A stretch of DNA of 44,605 bases from JAPLDB01 sp964356415 (GTDB lineage Bacteria; Bacteroidota; Bacteroidia; AKYH767-A; 2013-40CM-41-45): contig CAYHHK010000019.1 of assembly GCA_964356415.1 (NCBI GenBank), positions 1 to 44,605 on the forward strand. Reading direction: 5' to 3'. How positions within the stretch are numbered: position 1 is the stretch's first letter; every line of letters starts with the position of its first letter. The notes under the pieces were generated by a model. It was given only the letters and a program-made list of their open reading frames with translations, made no database searches and was not told the DNA's origin. Position numbers and translations under genes: made by a program. This document shows, piece after piece, positions 1-6,961 of the stretch.

Positions 1-403
1 CATTTGGCGAAACTTTACTCATCACAGGACTTAAAATATCCTGTGGTAAATCTTTGCGAATATTATCAATGTAGCGTTGAGCATCTTGCATTGTTTTATC
101 CAAATCGGTTCCGTATTTCAGATTGGCAATAATGATAGAAGCATTCGGTAATGACTTTGTAACCAAGTAATCTACGCCTTCCAAGTTTGATAAGGCATCT
201 TCTATTTTTCGTGAAACCGATGTTTCTACTTCGTTGGGTTCAGCACCCGGATAAACTGTTTTAATTACAACTACTGGCTGATTAAAGTCGGGCATTAATT
301 CATAACTCAAATTTTTATACCCTATAAAACCTAATAAAGTAAATACGCTGAACAGAACTATTATCAGCGAAGGGCGTTTGATTGAAATTTCTGTAATATT
401 CAT
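1..403 (-). CDS. RND efflux pump inner-membrane subunit (partial, N-terminus only)
   Basis: The reading frame starts with ATG at 401-403 and runs off the left edge without a stop, so only about 134 N-terminal residues are visible. It opens MNITEISIKRPSLIIVLFSV, the cytoplasmic stub and first membrane helix typical of AcrB/MdtF/CzcA-type permeases, followed by the periplasmic porter segment with the family pattern YPGAEPNEVE.S...IE.AL..L.G. Such pumps use the proton gradient to expel drugs, detergents or metals through a tripartite channel. The adaptor (498-1586) and the TolC channel (1595-2929) lie directly upstream in transcription order, so the three form one efflux operon. The substrate cannot be told from this fragment. 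The family call is strong; drug versus metal class is open. Confidence 0.93.
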   Translation of the reverse strand, partial: MNITEISIKRPSLIIVLFSVFTLLGFIGYKNLSYELMPDFNQPVVVIKTVYPGAEPNEVETSVSRKIEDALSNLEGVDYLVTKSLPNASIIIANLKYGTDLDKTMQDAQRYIDNIRKDLPQDILSPVMSKVSPN

Positions 404-416
404 AATCAATTAAAAA

Positions 417-479
417 TTAGGAATTAACAACTCCAATTGCAAAGGCAAAACTCTTTTGTTGAATAATATTCTCTTTCAT
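417..479 (-). pseudogene. Remnant of a four-helix-bundle protein gene (23S IVP-like)
   Basis: In the 94-bp gap between the adaptor gene and the RND gene a 20-codon frame reads MKENIIQQKSFAFAIGVVNS and then stops. From memory of the family, the start (M.EN.I..KSFAFAI..V) is the N-terminus of the roughly 120-residue four-helix-bundle proteins related to 23S rRNA intervening-sequence proteins; the rest of the gene is absent. The frame after the break is A/T-rich filler. It is most likely a decayed remnant left at an operon junction and not a working peptide. Chance resemblance cannot be excluded because only about 17 residues carry the match. Confidence 0.4.
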
Positions 480-497
480 ATTGATAATTTTTATTTG

Positions 498-1586
498 TTA
501 ATTCTTAATTGAAACTCTCGCTCCATCAAAAAGATTTATAAAGCCATTGGTTACGATTACATCACCTTCATTTAATCCACTTGACACAACTACTTTGTTC
601 TGTATCTTTTTTGAAATAGTGATATTCTGTAATACGGATTTATTGTTTTTAATTAAATAAATTTGTGGTTGATTAGCGGACCCTACGATTGCAGATGAAG
701 GAATAATAATGCCCATTTCTTGGGTGGAATTTTTCATCCCGATAGCTATCGACGACACTTTACCAAACATCCCCGATTTTATTTTCAAATCTGACGTATT
801 ATTTAGCGTAAACTGAATAGGAAAACTACTACCAGTATTTGCTTTACTACCTATCATAGTAGCTTTTCCTGTTAATAGAACATCAGAATAAGCATCTACT
901 TTAAGAGAATAGCTTTGATTTAATTTGAATTTGCTTAACTCATTTTCAGAAACATTTACAGTGAATTTTAAATATGTAATGTCCGTTATTTGAAGCAATG
1001 GAACTCCGGGTGCAGCGAATGCTCCTTCTTCACTTAGTTTTGCCGTAACTACACCGTTAAAAGGTGCTTTAATAGTAGTTTTGTTTATTTGTTCAAGTAA
1101 AGTGGCTCTTTGCACTTTTGTAGATTTTAACCCTAACTCTGCTTTCTCTAACTGAACACCTTGTATTGCATCGGCTTTAGCTAAAATCGTAAAGCGATTT
1201 ACATCGGCTTCCAAGCCTTCCATTTGCACTTCAATAGTTTGCAGTTGCAGTTTCAATAGTGAATTATCCAACAGCACCATTGATTGTCCCTTGGTTACAA
1301 TACTTCCAACATCAACTAAAATTTCATTTATCTTTCCCTGTAATTCGGCACTTATTTTCGTTTCCTTGTTAGGTTCAAATGTTCCTGAATAAGAAGATTC
1401 GGCATTCACATTTTCTAATTGTAGTGTGTCTGCCTGAACATTTACAGCTTGCTCCCTATCGTATTGATACACTTTATTTTGTGTAATTTCCTTATTGTTT
1501 TTCAGCTTAATTACCACAATGGCAATTATTGCTAACGGGATAGTGATGTAAAGAGCTTTTTTTAGCATTGCTGATTTTGTATTCAT
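498..1586 (-). CDS. RND efflux periplasmic adaptor (membrane fusion protein, HlyD family)
   Basis: A 362-residue protein with an N-terminal membrane anchor (about residues 9-27, ALYITIPLAIIAIVVIKL). A first lipoyl half follows at about 70-110 (E..GKI.EILVDVGS.V.KGQ.MVLLD), then an alpha-hairpin at about 110-165. The second lipoyl half contains IKAPFNGVVTAKLSEEGAFAAPG, and beta-barrel and membrane-proximal domains complete the usual adaptor layout. It bridges the inner-membrane RND pump (1-403) and the outer-membrane TolC channel (1595-2929). It starts 8 bp after the TolC stop, so the two are co-transcribed. The length is normal for the family. A 12-bp perfect palindrome lies inside the coding sequence at 740-751 and encodes part of V-S-S-I-A-I-G. 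Confidence 0.93.
   Translation of the reverse strand: MNTKSAMLKKALYITIPLAIIAIVVIKLKNNKEITQNKVYQYDREQAVNVQADTLQLENVNAESSYSGTFEPNKETKISAELQGKINEILVDVGSIVTKGQSMVLLDNSLLKLQLQTIEVQMEGLEADVNRFTILAKADAIQGVQLEKAELGLKSTKVQRATLLEQINKTTIKAPFNGVVTAKLSEEGAFAAPGVPLLQITDITYLKFTVNVSENELSKFKLNQSYSLKVDAYSDVLLTGKATMIGSKANTGSSFPIQFTLNNTSDLKIKSGMFGKVSSIAIGMKNSTQEMGIIIPSSAIVGSANQPQIYLIKNNKSVLQNITISKKIQNKVVVSSGLNEGDVIVTNGFINLFDGARVSIKN
740..751. repeat. Palindrome CGATAGCTATCG inside the adaptor gene
   Basis: The sequence CGATAGCTATCG is a perfect 12-bp palindrome, preceded by CC. Its core is the same as that of the 18-bp imperfect palindrome at 42219-42236. Both appear to be copies of one highly iterated short palindrome. 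Confidence 0.5.
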
Positions 1587-1594
1587 TCTTGATA

Positions 1595-2929
1595 CTATTT
1601 AGTTGTTGAAATATTCCCGGTAAGTTTCTTTAGTTCTAAATCTGCTTTTAGATAATCAATAACAGCATTGAGGTAAGTTTGCTGTGCTTCATGTAATGCG
1701 CTGTCAGCAAGCAAAATATCAGTCAAACTTGCTGTTCCATGTTTTTGTTGAAGTATCGATTGCTCATAAATTGCTTGAGCCAACTTGATCTGTTCTGTCG
1801 CTGTTTCTATTGATTTCTTAGCAACCATTCTTTGCAGTTTTGCATTTTCAACCTGCATATTATTTTGTTCGGTGTTCAACTCGAATTGAAGTTCATTGTT
1901 TTTGATTTCAACTCTTTTTTGATTTATTTTTCGTTGCGTGACTGTTCCATTAAATAGGGGGTAAGAGAATTGAAAACCCGCAAAACCAATTGGGTAGAAT
2001 TTTAGAAAATCGTTGGGCTGTTTGTCGTAGCCAAAACCAGTTGTTCCATACATTCCAATAAGATTAAGCGAAGGCAAATATCTTGATTTGTTTAAGGTGC
2101 TTAGTTCACTATATAACAAACGATTTTGTATTTTCACAATTCGGATGTCTAATGTTGAGGAACTTTTATAATCGGTTGAAGTTTGATATTGAATGTTTGG
2201 ATCTATATGAATGTTTTGTTCAATGGAAACCCCCATTGCAAATTTCAAAGCATTTAGAACTTGTTCATATTTACTGCCTATATTTTCCCTTTGAGTGGTT
2301 AATTGTGATACTTGCAATTTTACCTTACTTTCATCTGTTCCTTTAGCAAGTAATTGTTCCTTGAGCAGTTGAATATTTTTAAATAACCGCGTAGCATTTA
2401 TAAGGTTGCTGTCAATAAAAGCCATTTGATGATACAAAATCTGAGCATTGTAATACAGATTGGAAATTTCAAAATAGATTTGCTCTTCTGTTTTTTGATA
2501 TTGAAATTCGGTCAAATCCGAGACTATCTTAGTAGTTTGAATAGCCCCGTAAACTTGCGGATTATACAAGGGCATTGATAATTGTATGTTTGCATTGATG
2601 TTGTGAGGAACACCAAACTGTGCTTCTTTAAATTGTCCTTCAGGTGCTGTTGGATTAAAAGTTGATAGAGGCATTAACTGATAGGGAAGGTTTGTGAAAT
2701 ATTTATAGTCGGCATTGACAGTTACCTTTGGAATCAAATTGGCTTTTGCTTCCTTCTCTTTTTGTTCCCCGATAGCAATATTATTTCTGCCCATTTGCAG
2801 GTTTCTATTATGAACCTGTGCTGTATCAACACACTGTTGTTGCGACCAGGCTTGTGCATTTACAGATTGAAATTCTACTATTGTGAGTAATAGAATGAAA
2901 TAATGTGAGTAAATATTTACTAACTTCAT
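1595..2929 (-). CDS. TolC-family outer-membrane efflux channel
   Basis: A 444-residue protein with an N-terminal signal peptide ending near AQAWS (about residue 26) and two outer membrane efflux protein (OEP) halves. The first half spans about 30-235 with Q.CVDTAQVHNRNLQMGRNNI...KE.EAKANLIPKV. The second spans about 260-435 with a long amphipathic coiled-coil segment (QRKINQKRVEIKNNELQFELNTEQNN) and a tail of the TASLTDILLADSALHEAQQTYLNAVIDYLKADLELKKLTG type. It would trimerise into the outer-membrane exit duct of the tripartite pump encoded by the two following genes. The N-terminus is well placed: ATG at 2929 leads directly into the signal sequence. The call is secure; the substrate is unknown. 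Confidence 0.94.
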   Translation of the reverse strand: MKLVNIYSHYFILLLTIVEFQSVNAQAWSQQQCVDTAQVHNRNLQMGRNNIAIGEQKEKEAKANLIPKVTVNADYKYFTNLPYQLMPLSTFNPTAPEGQFKEAQFGVPHNINANIQLSMPLYNPQVYGAIQTTKIVSDLTEFQYQKTEEQIYFEISNLYYNAQILYHQMAFIDSNLINATRLFKNIQLLKEQLLAKGTDESKVKLQVSQLTTQRENIGSKYEQVLNALKFAMGVSIEQNIHIDPNIQYQTSTDYKSSSTLDIRIVKIQNRLLYSELSTLNKSRYLPSLNLIGMYGTTGFGYDKQPNDFLKFYPIGFAGFQFSYPLFNGTVTQRKINQKRVEIKNNELQFELNTEQNNMQVENAKLQRMVAKKSIETATEQIKLAQAIYEQSILQQKHGTASLTDILLADSALHEAQQTYLNAVIDYLKADLELKKLTGNISTTK

Positions 2930-2955
2930 TGGTTAATTTTTTTTATTTTAGTGCG

Positions 2956-3201
2956 TTAATCGCCTTGTTCAGCGTTACTATTTTCTGATGCAGGAACATT
3001 ATTTCCGCTTCTGATTTTGGTGTGTCTTATTTCACCGCCTGTTGTCATTGCAGCAATTGCAACAAAAATAAAAATCATAAAAGCCGTTCTTGTAATTGCT
3101 TTTTATTTGGAGATAAGTCCTGTAACCATTACGATTACTCCCACTTTGGGGAAAATGATTGGTAAATGATTTACCACTAAATGCCAATGTGCTCTGTTCA
3201 T
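2956..3201 (-). pseudogene. Decayed DUF2231-like small membrane protein (in-frame stop and internal deletion)
   Basis: From ATG at 3199-3201 one frame reads MNRAHWHLVVNHLPIIFPKV and on to GLISK, hits TAA at 3103-3105, and continues in the same frame as KAITRTAFMIFIFVAIAAM...TGGEIRHTKIRSGNN...EQGD to a stop at 2956-2958. The opening matches, from memory, the Bacteroidota membrane proteins beginning MN.AH.HL..NHLPII (about 150 residues, four helices, DUF2231-like). The ending TGGEIRH.KIRSG resembles their C-terminus. Only about 81 codons remain, so the middle helices and loop appear deleted as well as one stop being present. It sits between the VIT1-like and TolC genes. The alternative is a real 32-residue peptide, which is less likely. 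Confidence 0.65.
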
Positions 3202-3212
3202 ATTATTATTTT

Positions 3213-3920
3213 TTAAAATAAAATGTTTACTCCAAATAGGTAACCAACTAAAGCAGAAAGTACCATTGCTATTGTACCCCAAATGGTAATACGTAAAATA
3301 GCTTTTGCAATACTTGAACCTCCAGTTGTTGCGGCGGTTGCTCCCAAAATTATTAGAAAAACTGTCGTGAATCCATAAAGCCAATATTCCATTCCCTTTA
3401 CAGGTGCAAAAAGAATTACCAAAAGTGGTAAAATACCGCCAACTGTAAATGCTGCACCTGATGCAATTGCTGCTTGTATAGGATTTGCTTGACTAATTTC
3501 ATTGATACCTAATTCGTCTCTGATATGAGCTCCCAAAGCATCTTTTTCGGTCAATTCAAATGCTACTTGCATAGCTGTTTCCTTTTTCAGTCCACGTTTC
3601 TCATAAATTTGAGCCAAAAGATTTAGTTCCTCTTTTGGCATTTCTTTAAGTTCCTTAATTTCCCTTTCAATGTCCGCTTTTTCGGTGTCCGTTTGCGAAC
3701 TTACCGAAACATATTCTCCTGCTGCCATAGATAAAGCACCTGCCACAAGTCCTGCGACTGTTGCTAATACGATTGGCTCTCTTGTTGAACTTGCAGCCGC
3801 AACTCCAATTGCAAGACTTGAAATTGAAATTATTCCATCATTTGCTCCAAGAACAGCCGCTCTTAACCAGTTGCTCCGGTGAATATAATGACTGTCTAAA
3901 TAATTATCTATTGTTATCAT
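3213..3920 (-). CDS. VIT1/CCC1-family iron/manganese transporter
   Basis: A 235-residue membrane protein. The N-terminal helix has NWLRAAVLGANDGIISISSLAIGVAAA, and helix 2 ends in SMAAGEYVSVSSQTDTEKADIEREIKELKEMPKEELNLLAQIYEKRGL. This combination is diagnostic of the VIT family, with a cytoplasmic metal-binding helical loop between helices 2 and 3. Three more hydrophobic segments follow (about 145-235). Family members move Fe2+ or Mn2+ out of the cytosol. The start is ATG at 3918-3920, inside the tail of the upstream cupin remnant (3904-3999). It lies in an efflux locus next to a cytochrome and a His-rich lipoprotein, which is consistent with metal handling. Confidence 0.93.
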   Translation of the reverse strand: MITIDNYLDSHYIHRSNWLRAAVLGANDGIISISSLAIGVAAASSTREPIVLATVAGLVAGALSMAAGEYVSVSSQTDTEKADIEREIKELKEMPKEELNLLAQIYEKRGLKKETAMQVAFELTEKDALGAHIRDELGINEISQANPIQAAIASGAAFTVGGILPLLVILFAPVKGMEYWLYGFTTVFLIILGATAATTGGSSIAKAILRITIWGTIAMVLSALVGYLFGVNILF

Positions 3921-3999
3921 TTGTTTTGCCTAGTTCCCTTTTAAAAAGGGAAATTGCTGAAACCGGTTTTTCCTGAGTGTGTAATTCTTTTATGTTCAT
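3904..3999 (-). pseudogene. Truncated cupin-domain gene (N-terminal remnant)
   Basis: A 31-codon frame starts at an ATG that overlaps the stop of the cytochrome gene by one base (TAATG) and reads MNIKELHTQEKPVSAISLFK, then RELGKTNDNNR and stop inside the start of the VIT gene. From memory, small Bacteroidota cupins of about 95-110 residues start MNI..LHT.EKPVSAISLFK and then continue with a beta-barrel that is missing here. The break falls inside a perfect 19-bp inverted repeat (3934-3952, TTCCCTTTT/AAAAGGGAA arms). The one-base coupling to the upstream gene may mean the frame still aids translation of the VIT gene. Confidence 0.5.
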
Positions 4000-4967
4000 T
4001 ATTTCTTTGTTTGCTTTTTTGACATTTCAATCTTAAATAATCCTCTCAACTCATTTTCTCCATAGCCGGTTGCATTATCATCAGGATATAATTTTTTGAT
4101 TTTGGAATATGCATCCGGATTAACATTTACATTTTTTTGTCCATGGCATTGCAAACACATTTTATTTGTTTGAATTGGATAATAGCCGGTAAGCGTATTT
4201 TGCCATTCTATCAATTTTGGCTCAAGTGGTTGCTTATTTTTTAATTTATTTTTATAACTATTAATGATTTCTAATTCCGCATTATTTGCAGTGTTCAATG
4301 GGTTTCGTGGCTTGTCACTGATTCTTGATATTCTTACATTCAGTAATCCGGACATACTGTCTGTAATAGGAATAGCTCTTGTATTGCAAAATTCCACTGC
4401 TCCAGCAGTGCCGTATTTTTGAATAGCTTCCAATAAATTTTTACCCAACTGAAGTTTTGTACTATTGGCTATGTTTTGTCCTATTTCTATATCGCTCAAG
4501 TTTTTGTTTTCTGTTTTAGCCTGTTTTTTAAAAGTCTCCCATTCTTTATCCCATTCATCAGAACTTAGATCGTTGTCTAAAATATACGCAGCTATTATTT
4601 TCAAATCTTCCTGATTGATATGTTGTTTTGGCATCACTCCAAAATTGCGAACAGCTCCAGGCATAATAGAGTTTTCTTCGGTAGGATCATTAACAAATTG
4701 AACGATATTTTTTAAGAAATTTTCCTTGGAAATGCTGTCGGCTAGATAATGTTCTCTTATCTTAAACATGGGTGGGGCAATTCTTACTTCAGTATTTAAA
4801 TCAGGATTGTGGCAACTGAAACAATTGTTTTGCAACAATGCCAATGCCTGATATTTTTTTACAATAGAATCGTCTTGTTTGTTTTGTTGTTTAGCATTTT
4901 GACATGTCGAAAGCACAACAAGCCCTAAAACTGTCAAGGCAGAAAGGTATGCTATACGCAGTATCAT
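3999..4967 (-). CDS. Di-heme c-type cytochrome lipoprotein with Tll0287-like (DUF3365) domain
   Basis: A 322-residue protein. Residues 1-22 form a lipoprotein signal (VLSTC lipobox, acyl-Cys about 22). A class I cytochrome c segment follows with CFSCH at about 49-53 and a candidate axial Met in GVMPKQHINQEDLKIIAAYI. The C-terminal part (about 160-315) carries AVEFCNTRAIPITDSMS, RISRISDKPRNPLNTANNAE and a second heme site CLQCH at about 271-275, the hallmarks of Tll0287-like heme sensor or redox domains. It should sit on the periplasmic or outer face and carry electrons or sense redox state or ligands. It overlaps the His-rich lipoprotein gene by 4 bp (4964-4967), so the two are translationally coupled. 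Confidence 0.88.
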   Translation of the reverse strand: MILRIAYLSALTVLGLVVLSTCQNAKQQNKQDDSIVKKYQALALLQNNCFSCHNPDLNTEVRIAPPMFKIREHYLADSISKENFLKNIVQFVNDPTEENSIMPGAVRNFGVMPKQHINQEDLKIIAAYILDNDLSSDEWDKEWETFKKQAKTENKNLSDIEIGQNIANSTKLQLGKNLLEAIQKYGTAGAVEFCNTRAIPITDSMSGLLNVRISRISDKPRNPLNTANNAELEIINSYKNKLKNKQPLEPKLIEWQNTLTGYYPIQTNKMCLQCHGQKNVNVNPDAYSKIKKLYPDDNATGYGENELRGLFKIEMSKKQTKK

Positions 4968-5425
4968 TGGAAGTATTGATTAAATGCTGTGAATGAAGTT
5001 TGTATATTTTGAAATTGATTTTCTGCTTCGGTTTCGTCTTTAGCTTCTGAAAGCTTTTTTACCAAATCAATGTAGGGTAATAACCACTTATGCAGTTCAT
5101 CGTGTGCTTTGCCTTCCATTGTGCAATTAGAAGTAAGCAAATCAAGGTTGGATTGTAATTTTTCTGATAACGCTTTGTAATCTTTTTGCTCAACACCAGC
5201 AAAGGAAATAACATCATTCTCCATATTGCGAATATGAGCTATCATATTGGTATCAACCAGCCATTTATTGCCATTGTTAAGTTCAATGGTTTGCATTTCA
5301 TCGTCGTGCTGATGTTCTTGGGGAGTAACGGTTTGGGTTTGCTCCTTTGAATTTTCATTAGGAGCGTTGCCACAACTGAATAGAAACAAACTGATTACTG
5401 CAAGTGAAATTGTTATCTTCTTCAT
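4964..5425 (-). CDS. His-rich small lipoprotein of unknown function
   Basis: A 153-residue protein with a lipobox LFLFSC (acyl-Cys about residue 18), then a low-complexity segment ending in a QEHQHDDE cluster (about 37-43) that could bind metal. The rest is mostly helical (ISFAGVEQKDYKALSEKLQSNLDLLTSNCTMEGKAHDELHKWLLPYIDLVKKL) with His and Cys residues (CTMEGKAHDELH) that could also be ligands. Similar small proteins accompany cytochrome and heavy-metal genes in Bacteroidota, but I do not recognise a named family. It overlaps both neighbours by 4 bp, so it belongs to the same transcription and translation unit as the cytochrome and the 4-TM protein. Confidence 0.85.
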   Translation of the reverse strand: MKKITISLAVISLFLFSCGNAPNENSKEQTQTVTPQEHQHDDEMQTIELNNGNKWLVDTNMIAHIRNMENDVISFAGVEQKDYKALSEKLQSNLDLLTSNCTMEGKAHDELHKWLLPYIDLVKKLSEAKDETEAENQFQNIQTSFTAFNQYFQ

Positions 5426-5811
5426 AATTTCTTTCTTATTATTGTGAAATAAGCAATGATTGTAAATACAAACGTTACAGCAATTCTGAAAATCATTGCA
5501 CCGATGGTTTTTGTTTCATAAATACCGCCTGAACTTACGTGAATTTTAAGACCGATAAAAGCTGCGATCAGTATGAGTGTTGAAATTCCTAAGAGTGTAG
5601 CCGTCCATTTTTTGTTTTTAATAAACCCATAAGCAGCTAAAAGATATAGAAAGCTACTGATAAAATTCGACCAAACAACAAATAAAACATAATTGCCTTC
5701 TTTTGCTCTGATACCAAATAAATCGAATATCACGGAGGTGCTAAGAAACAATGTAAGCAAACCAAATCCGGTTAAGATTGCTGCTAATAAGTAAGGGAGA
5801 TATTTTTTCAT
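5422..5811 (-). CDS. Four-helix membrane protein, unknown function
   Basis: A 129-residue protein with four predicted membrane helices (about residues 5-30, 42-64, 70-90 and 105-125) and a basic C-terminus IIRKKL. No family signature is recognised. The 4-bp overlaps on both sides (with the TetR gene at 5808-5811 and the lipoprotein gene at 5422-5425) show a tightly coupled operon. The position directly after the regulator suggests it is part of the regulated response, perhaps a membrane partner of the cytochrome and His-rich lipoprotein. Confidence 0.8.
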   Translation of the reverse strand: MKKYLPYLLAAILTGFGLLTLFLSTSVIFDLFGIRAKEGNYVLFVVWSNFISSFLYLLAAYGFIKNKKWTATLLGISTLILIAAFIGLKIHVSSGGIYETKTIGAMIFRIAVTFVFTIIAYFTIIRKKL

Positions 5812-6401
5812 TTTTCTAACATTTTCAGAAGTCCGTTTAATACCTTTTTTCCATCATTTACTAAATTAGATTTGTTACCCGAAAGCTTCCATTTTAAAAC
5901 AACCATTCGCATACTGCCCATAATAATTGTTGTAATCGTGTCAGCCCCCAATAACTTTCCATAAACACCTTCGTTTTGGCCTCTTACAATAAGTGCGTTA
6001 ATGTTTTTTTGCATAAGAGCCATCATTGCTGTAATTTTTTCGCTTAATTCTTTATTAAATTGAAATATTCCTTCGGAAAAAATCACGCTAACTATGGCAG
6101 GTTTTTGTACAAATGTGTTTAGTTGCGACACAAATATTTTTTTCAAAAGTTCAGAAGGTTGTTTTTCTTTATCTTCTATTATTGCAGCAAGTCGCTCGTT
6201 CATTTCTAAAATAAAATAGGTCAAAAGGCCGAGCAATATTTCATTTTTACTTTTAAAATGGCGATATAATGCAGCTTCAGATAAACTCAGGTCAGAAGCT
6301 AAGTTTTTTATCGTTAATTCCTGTATCCCGAATTTATCAATACGAAGCGTAGCTGCTTCTATTATTTCTATTTGCCTTTCGGTAAAATCCTTATTTTTCA
6401 T
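5808..6401 (-). CDS. TetR/AcrR-family transcriptional regulator
   Basis: A 197-residue protein with an N-terminal TetR helix-turn-helix. It reads ERQIEIIEAATLRIDKFGIQELTIKNLASDLSLSEAALYRHFKSKNEILLGLL, where residues about 30-52 form the DNA-reading unit and YRHF is the family mark. The C-terminal ligand-binding domain is all-helical. TetR proteins usually repress their own operon and a neighbouring efflux system until a small molecule binds. The palindrome at 6823-6842, next to the operon promoter, is the expected target. The gene overlaps the upstream membrane protein gene by 11 bp and the downstream one by 4 bp, so autoregulation is likely. The inducer is unknown. Confidence 0.93.
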   Translation of the reverse strand: MKNKDFTERQIEIIEAATLRIDKFGIQELTIKNLASDLSLSEAALYRHFKSKNEILLGLLTYFILEMNERLAAIIEDKEKQPSELLKKIFVSQLNTFVQKPAIVSVIFSEGIFQFNKELSEKITAMMALMQKNINALIVRGQNEGVYGKLLGADTITTIIMGSMRMVVLKWKLSGNKSNLVNDGKKVLNGLLKMLEK

Positions 6402-6804
6402 TGTTTACTTTTAAATTAATAAACGAAAATCCTAACCAAATTACAGAGGCTGTCATTGCAATTGCACCTATTAATACCAATGCAGGAGGCAAACCAAAAT
6501 ACACTTCAGTTAATATTCCTACTGGCATTAACAATCCTGTCAATGCTAACCAGGAAATAGCCTTCACATTTTTGAGTTTGGCGTTGAAATGGATTAAGAG
6601 ATACCCAATGAGAATATTTAAGAATGCAAACAGGTTGCCATGAACGTGAGCCAGCCTACTTTCAAAATGTTTCCCAATGCTGTATGAGTTTACCCATTCT
6701 TCTTTACCCGGAGCAAAGTCGCGAAGATAAATTAGCAGAAACCCGTAAGCCATAAAAAGCCCCATTGTCAGGAAGCCTATCGCTATGTTATTTTTACCGT
6801 TCAT
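6391..6804 (-). CDS. Small multi-pass membrane protein, first gene of the TetR operon
   Basis: The start is placed at ATG 6802-6804 (MNGKNNIAIGFLTMG). An ATG 51 bp further upstream (6855) would put the start inside the promoter and operator, so it is rejected. The product is about 137 residues with four membrane helices, a short loop with SYSIGKHFESRLAHVHGNLFAFLN (His residues in AHVHGN facing a helix start), and a third-to-fourth helix run VGILTEVYFGLPPALVLIGAI. The paired histidines could bind heme or metal, but no named family is recognised. It overlaps tetR by 11 bp and is the first gene read from the regulated promoter. Confidence 0.82.
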   Translation of the reverse strand: MNGKNNIAIGFLTMGLFMAYGFLLIYLRDFAPGKEEWVNSYSIGKHFESRLAHVHGNLFAFLNILIGYLLIHFNAKLKNVKAISWLALTGLLMPVGILTEVYFGLPPALVLIGAIAMTASVIWLGFSFINLKVNNEK

Positions 6805-6822
6805 TTTGTTTGTGTAATTGAA

Positions 6823-6842
6823 GTAAGTGAGTGTTCGCTTAC
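6823..6842. promoter_or_regulatory. Predicted TetR operator
   Basis: The 20-bp sequence GTAAGTGAgtgTTCGCTTAC is an inverted repeat: 8-bp arms with one mismatch pair. This is the size and the GTAAG(T/C)GA half-site style seen for TetR regulators. It starts one base into the TAnnTTTG box and covers the predicted transcription start, an ideal place for repression by the TetR protein encoded at 5808-6401. Confidence 0.65.
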
Positions 6843-6849
6843 AAAGATA
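6842..6849 (-). promoter_or_regulatory. Promoter -7 box TATCTTTG of the TetR/efflux operon
   Basis: On the minus strand TATCTTTG matches the Bacteroidota consensus TAnnTTTG. TTG triplets lie 15 and 21 bp upstream as candidate -33 elements. Transcription would start within the operator and read into the gene at 6391-6804. Confidence 0.6.
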
Positions 6850-6961
6850 ATACAATTTTCATTGCAACTACAATTTTTTTTGAGGAAAATTTCAATATTG
6901 CTGACTGAAATTGTAAAAATCTACTCTATTTTTTGTTTTTTTACACCCTCGCCGACCGCAA

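Noticed and set aside
6805..6855. Upstream start (17 extra residues) for the first gene of the TetR operon
   Set aside because: It would begin inside the TATCTTTG promoter box and operator; the ATG at 6804 leads directly to the membrane protein.
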